From Rhea pennata (lineage: Eukaryota > Chordata > Aves > Rheiformes > Rheidae), in NCBI RefSeq assembly GCF_028389875.1, contig NC_084668.1, forward strand, positions 25,030,993 to 25,094,992: DNA of 64,000 bases, read 5' to 3'. Under the pieces are notes generated by a model that ran no database searches, was not told the origin of the DNA, and saw only the letters and a list, made by a program, of their open reading frames with translations. This document shows, piece after piece, positions 56,450-64,000 of this stretch (positions within the stretch are counted from its first letter, which is position 1; every line of letters starts with the position of its first letter). A program made the position numbers and the translations under genes.

Positions 56450-59400
56450 GAAATTACTGACGTAGGAGCGAAGATTCGCACAATAAACAAATAAATAAAT
56501 ACATGGAGAAATGTATTTAAACAAGGGTTTAACAAAATAAAATATAACAAATACAAAATAAAATCATAACTCTGAAGGGAAAGAGCAGGAAAAGAGAGAA
56601 CACAGTAGATAAAACATCATTTAAGAGAGTAAAATCACTATTGGACAGTAGTCATTTGTTAAAATATTTATAAACGTCACAAAAAAGAGCACTGCAGGAA
56701 TTTTCATACCAGCCACCATATAGGGAACGTGCTGCAAGTCCTTTTATTATTTATAGGCTTCCAATATTCTCTTTGCTTTTTAAGACCTCTGTGTCTGATC
56801 TGCCTAAGAACCAGACATTGCAGCCACGTTCTCTAGAAAACTGTCCTTACATTTTGCAGAAGTTTGGTAAGTGAATGGTTTAACTGATCAGTCCTCAGAA
56901 TGAAAATTTAAGATAAAATAGCCTCTGCTTAAATGAAAACAAAATTAAAGCTTTAATATTTATTCAGTGTCATCTAGTCCTCATTACCACAAAAATATTT
57001 GATCCATTTTCTTCTTGTATGAGTAAATGACCAATTTCAATGTTGTAGGGATAAAACTTCTTTACTCAACACTATTGAGAAGAGAATTAACTACAAAGCT
57101 CATGGCTGAATCTCCTATTTCAAGGGATACAGAAGCTTCATTCCACAGGTGAATATTCTCCAGAGCCAGAGTCCAAGCTGGCAAGAAATAGTTCTGAAAA
57201 AAATTCAGACTGGTCTCAAACAAAACAACCCTTGTCTTCCTTTCCTTCTCTGAGCTTCTGCCGGTTACCTAAAAGGTCAGTCATCCATCTCTCCTATTGA
57301 CCAAAGGCATTCTTGGATTTTTATGTGTTGAAATATATATTCTTGCAATTTAATATATGCCTTAGGTAAGTATATTGATAAATTCGACTTAAGGCATTAA
57401 AGTTACCTATATACACTGCAAAACTAACCTCTGAAAAAAAACAAAACCTGAAAGAAAGACAATACATTTGTTTTTGTGTTACGACATAGTTAATTTAAGC
57501 ATTTGCTTATTTGTTTTTAAAAGAAAGAGCATGGAAGTGTTCATGATAAATCAGCAAAAAAGCCCAAGTTTAGTTCAAAAATAGAAACTCAATTCTTAGA
57601 CCTTTTTGGAGGTGGTCATTCAATGATCCGAATGTGTAGGACTGAGATAAATTACTTGTGGCAACATTTTCCTCTTGGAAAATCACAGATGAGACTAAAT
57701 GAGACGTTTTATATATATAGTAGCAAACAGTCATAGGTACATTTCATTTTGAAAGTCCCATCTGTCTTACAGCCCAAACAGTTTTTGACACCACAGAATG
57801 ATTGCTGCACTTCACATTATATGAAAAGGCAATAAGAGTTGATATACATCAGGGCTCTGAACATCAGGGTTCCATTTTACCATATTGAGCATCTTTCTAA
57901 GAACCTAGGTTAAAAAAAAGAAATGAGAAGAAAGAAGAAGAAAATATAGATTAATAATTTATATTCATTCCTCTAAATGTGATCAAAATGCGATTTCAAG
58001 ATGCAGAGTTAACTAATTCCCAGACAGATCACCTAATTCATAAATTCGAGCTGCTGCATTACTTTCCTAGAAAAGCAAACAGAATGCACAAATATGGTTT
58101 ATCCTTTGATCACATTTTAATTGACTGCATTAAAGCTGTAAATATTAAGGGAACTCAGCCTATGCTCTTCTTGGAGTCTGATTCAACATGCATCTTAAAG
58201 CTAACTGCGTGTGGCAATCCACAGTCAGTAAGGTTTAAATTAATAAGAGAGACTCAACTACTACCATCAAAGCAAAGAGTTAATTAGTTTCCTATTGGCA
58301 GTATGATACCAAAAGGCCACAAGAGCTCAAGATGATTGTTACCATCACCAGAAAAATAAGTGTAGAGTTTATTCAAGATTAAAGACGGATTAGTGTGCTG
58401 TCTTATTGCTTAATAAACAGCTGTAAGTATAATGCTCAATCATAGCTGAAATCATCTTCCTTAGCAAGGCACCAACAATTATTTTACGTACAATATAAAT
58501 AAACACTTATTTCTAAGATTCAGATTATGCCTCTGAGCACACACTGGTTATACTATATATATTACAAAGTTATATACAATAAAAACAAACATATTATTTA
58601 TAACATATCTATGAAGGATCAGTTATATGATTCTGAAAGGTAAGTAGAAGAGATACTTTTCTTTTAAATAACTAACAAAATTCCACCGTGGATGATTTTG
58701 GCCCACGGAATCCATTTAAGAAAGAACTGACTACTGAATAGACATGATTTTAGACTAGACAAAAAACATTTTCTTTGTAATAATTGGTATCTCTGGTATA
58801 CTTGCATGGTTGAAGAACAATCCAAGATCCAGCCAGGGGAGCACTTCCTGATACTGGTCAATTTGCTGCAGGAGTTAATCCACAGTCTCTTCCCCAGTCT
58901 ACCCTTTATAGGCTTTGGTTTGCCTTGGTATTATCAGTCATACCAAGGGTGACATACTGCTGAGTAAATGACAAGTGTTTGCTCCTTTGGTCCCCACGCT
59001 GGTGTTCTGGGGGACTGATCAAAGCAGATTGGGCTGGAATGGGAGACCAATTATGGAGGTCATCTCCAGTTCCTAAAACATGGTATCTGCTGATTGTTGA
59101 AACAAGAATTTTCCTTAAAAGTATTTCCTTGCAGATGCAAAGAGGGATGGTAGCTAAGAATGCCAGCAAAGTGAGAATGCCTCCTCAGCATTCTGGCTTT
59201 GCAACAGTGTTGGGAAAGGGCTTACAATTGTACAGAAGAGGAGGGAAGATAAACATGAGCTTTTCTGTTTCATGGAATCCAAAGTACCGTGCTATGGCAC
59301 AGCTCAAGTCCTGACAGACTGTAACAGTGCAAGTTTTAAAGGAAGGCAGGTATAACATCAGTTTTTCACATTGTTAATGAACAGTGTGAATTTGGTGCTT

Positions 59401-60680
59401 TCAGAATAACAGATGATTTAATTGGATCTGTATAATCTAATGTAATCAATCTCATTTAACTGAATGTCACACAGCCCTACTCACAAAGAGGCAGTTTATG
59501 TACACATACACCAAGGAGCAGGACCAATTTCTGAAATCCTTACTAGAGTGAGATCAGTTTTCAATGAGTTGCACAGAAAAAGCAGTGCACTTTTCCTATT
59601 TTGTTTCTAAAATAACTGCTGAATACACTACCTTCCTACACTACCATGGAGGGTTATGATCTAACAGAAGAGAAGCAGAGAATTAGAATTTGTTGCAAGT
59701 TGTACTTGCTATACTCAACCTGAATTTAAGCAGAGCAAAAGCTGAGACTAGACAGACTTTTAAGAGTCTTTTTTTTTAAGGAGCATACTGCAGTTTTCCA
59801 GGGGCCAAGCACATTTTCAGTTTTGCTTTATTTCTAAATTCTCCATCAGACACATCTTACCACAGTGTAAATGCTGTAGTGAATATGGCTGAGCATTCAG
59901 TACTCAAAGATCGGTCCGGGTGGCTGACACAGGCAGGTCTCCCAAAAGCAGTGTTTGCAGGGCCCGCCTGGCGTGGAGGGGCACGTGCCAGTGACCAGCG
60001 CACTCCCTGGTCCTTGCCCCGGCTCACGTCCACTCGGCACCTGCAGTTCACCCTCTCTTCCAGCTCCCGTCCTCTGGTTCTGTTACCGGGAAGCACAGAT
60101 AATTTAATTGCTCAGCCTCTGGCACAAGACGCGCTGCAGGGCATGGGAAGGTGGGGTCTGCCAGGCAGGCAGATTCATGGCCAAGGCTATCTTGTTTCCA
60201 TCACTGGCACAAGCAGGCTTTTCGTGTCACCAGGAAGCGATGCAAGTTTTAGTTTTTCCCTGTGCAGTGCCAGGTTTAGCACAAAAAGCCAGTAGCTGAG
60301 TACCGGTTTTCATCTAGCATGGACTCATGTTCAATGTACCGTATAGATACAGCATCTTCTGCCTCAGTAGACAAACAATATTATTAAAATATTTTTTTCA
60401 GTGCAAATAAATGTGACTGATTATTCTACAATATGAACTTAAGGTATGCTTCTTTGTTGAGCTTTCCTGCAAAGTGGAATCTGTAGAATGTAAAACTTGA
60501 AAATGAACTTGTTTAGCTGTGTTAATGCACCCAAGGAATTCCACTGAGTATTCACAATGGTTTTAATATTCAGCTAGATTTAATTGGAAATAAATCCAAT
60601 AGCTTATGTGACGTGACATGTGAGGGGAAATTCTTAAAAAGGAAGTGACTTAAATTTCTGTTCTCAAATATGAAGGGAAA
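56450..60680. other. No gene seen; AT-rich
   Basis: Long AT-rich stretch. Frames 57979-58287 (plus, 102 codons), 58979-59314 (plus) and 59879-60295 (plus, partly GC-richer) have no recognised domain. ATGCCTTA (57357-57364) and TAAGGCAT (57390-57397) make a short inverted repeat. 59500-59575 (GAGCAGGACCAATTTCTGAA, ATCCTTACTAGAGTGAG) faintly resembles an amniote repeat. Confidence 0.45.
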
Positions 60681-60689
60681 ATCTCAAGG

Positions 60690-60885
60690 CATTTTGGCAC
60701 CTAATTCCCTTTGCTTTAAAGTTACAAAACCTACATTTATGAATCTGAAAATCCAGCAAAGTATGCAGCTAGGTTTTCGAGAGAAATCTAGGAACCTAAA
60801 CCTCATTATGGGACAGAGTCACTTTTGAAAATAGAACACAAGGTTCTTAAATCACTTTGTCATTTTGAAAATAAATCTGAGCTTA
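60690..60885 (+). repeat. Unclassified old amniote repeat
   Basis: TTTTGGCACCTAATTCCCTTT, GAAATCTAGGAACCTAAACC, CTTAAATCACTTTGTCATTT and TGAAAATAAATCTGAGC reproduce phrases of a repeat frequent in birds and turtles ('ggcacctaaatccctttga', 'taggcgcttttgaaaat'). Class uncertain, possibly a non-autonomous DNA transposon. Confidence 0.45.
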
Positions 60886-60889
60886 TTAG

Positions 60890-60942
60890 TGACCCTGGTG
60901 GTCTTAAACCTCAATCTAGAGAAATGGCACCGCTAGTGGCAT
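60890..60942 (-). promoter_or_regulatory. Two adjacent CTCF-like half matches
   Basis: GACCCTGGTGG (60891-60901) reads CCACCAGGGTC on the minus strand. CACCGCTAGTGGC (60928-60940) reads GCCACTAGCGGTG. Both keep the CCAC.AG core but diverge in the GGGGC part. Same orientation, 37 bases apart. Confidence 0.25.
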
Positions 60943-60949
60943 TCTACAA

Positions 60950-63900
60950 TTCTCCCTAATTAGTTGTCATTTTGTGTCAATTCACAAAGAAAAACAAAAC
61001 CCTCCAAAGCCATCATTTCTGGTCTGTGACTTACTTTTCATCTTGCAATTCCTGCTCAGCCTTTGAAATTCGACAGGCTCACAGACCAAGCAAGTAGAGG
61101 AGTAAGTGATCAAAAGATGCTGATTTATGGTCAAAAGCATCTGAACATTTTTAAGACCTTCAAGAGCACAATTTAAAGTGTCCTCAGGTGACTTTAGTTT
61201 ACTTGGTCAGTCCTTACAACACAGATAACCTGGGCCACCGTTGTCTTTGGCAGCATTGCTGGACTACATTTCACAAAACTGGCCTGTTTGTTAACTGTTT
61301 TTCAGTTTCAGACAGCCACTTGTGCATTATTTATGGCATCAGGCATTGGTATATGTTTTCTCTCACCTTTTATTTGATTACAGAAATGTAATTGTGGCTA
61401 GCACAAAAGCAGTGGAAATATTGCAAATATAGATTTAGTTTTCCTTTGGGTCTCTTATTTTTTTCAAGGTGTTTAGTTTCAGGGTTTGTTTGGGTTTCCT
61501 TTTGGCTTGATTCAGTTAAAACTATGGTCATACAATATTTGATCCTCTGGAAAAGCTTCTGAAGCTTTGAATAGTGATTGATTGTACTGACTATTAATCC
61601 GTGGTATGTGGTATATTCTGAAATCCAGAATATTTACACTGTTACCATCCCCTTCTTTTCAGCTAATGGGCTAGATGACCTGAACAAAAACTTCTAGGTT
61701 CTACTCATTTTCTTGCAGTTATTCCCCTCCACATCAATATCCCCAAAATATAATTAAAAATGCACTGGTATCAATCTGATAGACTCCTAGGCTCTGTTAG
61801 CATATGTAGAAGGAGCAATTTTGAAGACTACCAGCTCAATGACTTATCCAGTGTTATCTGCTTACTCAGTTTGTATAGAATAAATTACACTGAGGGCAGG
61901 GGTGGAAACTGAGTAAATTTGAGTTGATTCATTACCTGTCCTACTTTCCAGATCAATCAGTTAATAATTTCATTGACCTGGAGGATCATTCAGAACAATA
62001 TATTTAATTCAGTCATGCATTTAGTTTAATTAAGGTTTGAAGTTACAGTGCTCTGCTGGCAAAGAGATATTAAATCTGCTTTCTTTCTGCTTTCCATTCA
62101 CCATGAGAATTTCCTCTACTGGATATCATTCATAAAAGATTTCTTATTTTAATTTAGCTAAATTGCCCATTTCTGTGAAATTCTGCAGCTTTTTTTGCAG
62201 GAAGAATCACCTGAAAGCTCTTCTGTGTCCTTTGATGAGTGTGCTGAAAGTATTAGGCTTTTCAGGCACTGCTGCAAGGAGTGGGCAGACTGTCAAATCT
62301 TCGAACCAGCTATCTGAAAACTGGCTAGAACAATGTTAACTGCTCTGAGGCGGAGATGCAACTGAGAAAGCATGCAAGTGCTAAGGGGCTGTCAAAGAGT
62401 GGGAACTACAGAGCCAAAGGCTTTTCATGAATATCTCTTGCAAAGGCTCCTGTAAGAGATAATGCTCTCTAGGAGGCGGCTTTGTGGCTATTTAGCCTAT
62501 ATCATACAGGGGGTTAAACTTTAGGAAAATGTGGACTATCTATTGGGATTACAGTAAACAAATTAACCAGCAATTAACATCAAGCTGTCATTCAGCTGAT
62601 CTGAAAACTGAGAGTTACATGTCTGTGATAATCAAATACACACAATGAATGCACTTTCCTACAGAGCTCTGACTTACCAGTGCTGAATTTGGGTCTACAG
62701 ATTACGCTGAAGCATCTAGGGAGACTTTATTTTATTGTGTGTTGTTCTGATAATGGTGTTTTCCTGGTAGTTACTACCTCTTTCATTGCTTGTGTTACTT
62801 ACCCTCCTGTTTGAAACTCCTACACGGTTGCCCCAGGTTGAAAGCTGTGTTCATCTTGCGTGTGGCACTGTTCAGAGTGAACAATATTACTAAACTGGCC
62901 TGAGAGCCACTGCAGTTTGTGTCCAAGCACAACTTGCACAACTATGCAGAAAAGCTGGATTTACACCATTTCTCTCTGGCTATGGCTAGCAAAGGATATT
63001 TCATCATCAACTTTATGAGATACATCCTAATTTAATAGGCAGAATCTTACCGAAACAACGGCTGATGTTGCTAACACATCTTAAATTCTCAAAAGCAATG
63101 ATTTGGGTGTTTAGACCTGCCCTGGTGAAAGACCAGTCCACACATGTTGCAAGACTATGGATAGGGATAGAACAAGGAACAAGTTGTTTCCTGGTCTTCT
63201 GGGCACAACTCACTCTGACACACTCTAGGAGGTGCAGCAATACACTGTGTTGCCTAGCAGATAGGTCACCTCTGCTCTTGGTTTCCATGTAACTGGCCAG
63301 CCTCTTGGTAAGAGGTTTGAATCTCTACGCTTTGGAGATCCGAAAACGCTAGTCATGAAACAATGATCTTTATTGCTTGTGCTGGGACCATTACGGTCTC
63401 TGAATTGCATTGGTGTTAGATAATATACTTTCAAAATTGTGGATAGTTGGGACAAATACAATTTCCTTATTTCACAGAAAATCAGGTACCTGCAAAAGCA
63501 AGAACTCTCAGGAGGAAGAGGAAGGTTGGCTAGCTGGCCATTTTATTATCATGTGCTTCCTCAATCTTTAAATTAAAATCTTTACTTTAAATCAAAACTT
63601 AAAAAAATCTAGATACTAGATCTCTGCTGCTACGAAGAGGTAGTTACCCATCTGTAATTAACAGCCACAGGATTTGGGTATTAGTTTGCTTTATACTAAG
63701 GCTTTCCTTGAGTAGCTAGGGTTTGAACTAGTGAATTGGTTAATGGCTTTGTAGGCAGACTCAGATCTGTGATGAGATCCAATACATACGTGTCAATCAC
63801 TTTCTGTGCCCTTCACAGCACTTCTTGTTCTGGCAGTATGACATACAGTGCTATCTTCTTTCTTTTCCATAATTTATTTGAAGAAGCTGTTCCAACAGAT

Positions 63901-64000
63901 TTGGATCCTCAGCTCTCATGTGGGTGACAGCATAAAGAACTGGTCAAATGTAGGTTTTGGATGCCTGAAGGAAACTCTGCAAAGGGACTTGAGCTATACA
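60950..64000. other. No gene seen
   Basis: AT-rich non-coding DNA to the end of the window. Short frames only (61188-61391, 63013-63288 minus, 63065-63292, 63736-63927). At 62464-62482, CTCTAGGAGGCGGC is a weak CTCF-like match. At 63290-63330, AGAGGTTTGAATCTCT looks faintly like a tRNA-type B box but no tRNA fold follows. Confidence 0.5.

Noticed and set aside
57979..58287. 102-codon plus frame
   Set aside because: I compared it mentally with transposase and reverse-transcriptase motifs and saw none.
63285..63335. tRNA-like B box (AGAGGTTTGAATCTCT)
   Set aside because: No A box, acceptor stem or cloverleaf can be drawn from the flanking bases.
1..64000. CRISPR arrays, bacterial operons, endogenous retrovirus pol or gag motifs
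   Set aside because: No regularly spaced repeats, no Shine-Dalgarno-linked gene chains, and no retroviral motif or paired LTRs were seen on either strand.

Overview
The window looks like a piece of a bird chromosome (sauropsid at least). The + strand at 18091-18256 carries a 3'-end fragment of an avian-type CR1 LINE. The other repeats are old, heavily decayed amniote elements: CR1/L3-like, L2/CR1-like reverse-transcriptase tail, MIR-like SINE, palindromic MITE-like pieces and a PIF/Harbinger transposase fossil. There is no Alu, L1 or other mammalian repeat, no bacterial gene layout and low repeat density. Species and locus cannot be named from the sequence alone.

I found no convincing functional protein-coding gene, rRNA, tRNA or known microRNA. 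The open reading frames are short, or are GC-rich/low-complexity shadows (notably both strands of 25.1-25.9 kb). The best reading is intergenic or intronic DNA of a regulatory-rich domain. Unseen short exons or a long non-coding RNA cannot be excluded.

Layout. 1-19 kb: mixed AT-rich DNA with old repeats (1.47, 2.25, 4.73, 8.98, 18.1 kb), isolated small CpG-rich patches (4.8, 5.9, 7.8, 12.3, 14.1 kb) and CA microsatellites. 19-28.4 kb: a cluster of CpG islands, the largest at 24.85-25.89 kb with Sp1-type GC boxes, a G-quadruplex motif, a 22-bp tandem duplication and a C22-A26 homopolymer junction. This cluster is the most promoter-like part of the window. 28.4-39 kb: CpG-poor DNA with stretches rich in homeodomain/TALE-like motifs (33.8-34.7 and 36.2-36.4 kb) that look like conserved non-coding elements, and three CTCF-like sites (35.2, 37.1, 38.8 kb). 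39-55 kb: AT-rich gene-free DNA holding most recognisable transposon fossils, including the Harbinger transposase remnant at about 50 kb. 55.6-56.25 kb: two small CpG-rich patches. 56-64 kb: AT-rich gene-free DNA.

The clearest non-obvious discovery is the minus-strand PIF/Harbinger transposase fossil. It is recognisable by a DCTH catalytic motif followed in frame by an ENKAFF stretch and an FHSINVQVIC block, with internal stops. Other notable signals are two microRNA-sized inverted repeats (9.59 and 39.05 kb), a bipartite E-box palindrome next to an octamer (23.37 kb), and the CpG-island cluster with a change of composition near 28 kb.
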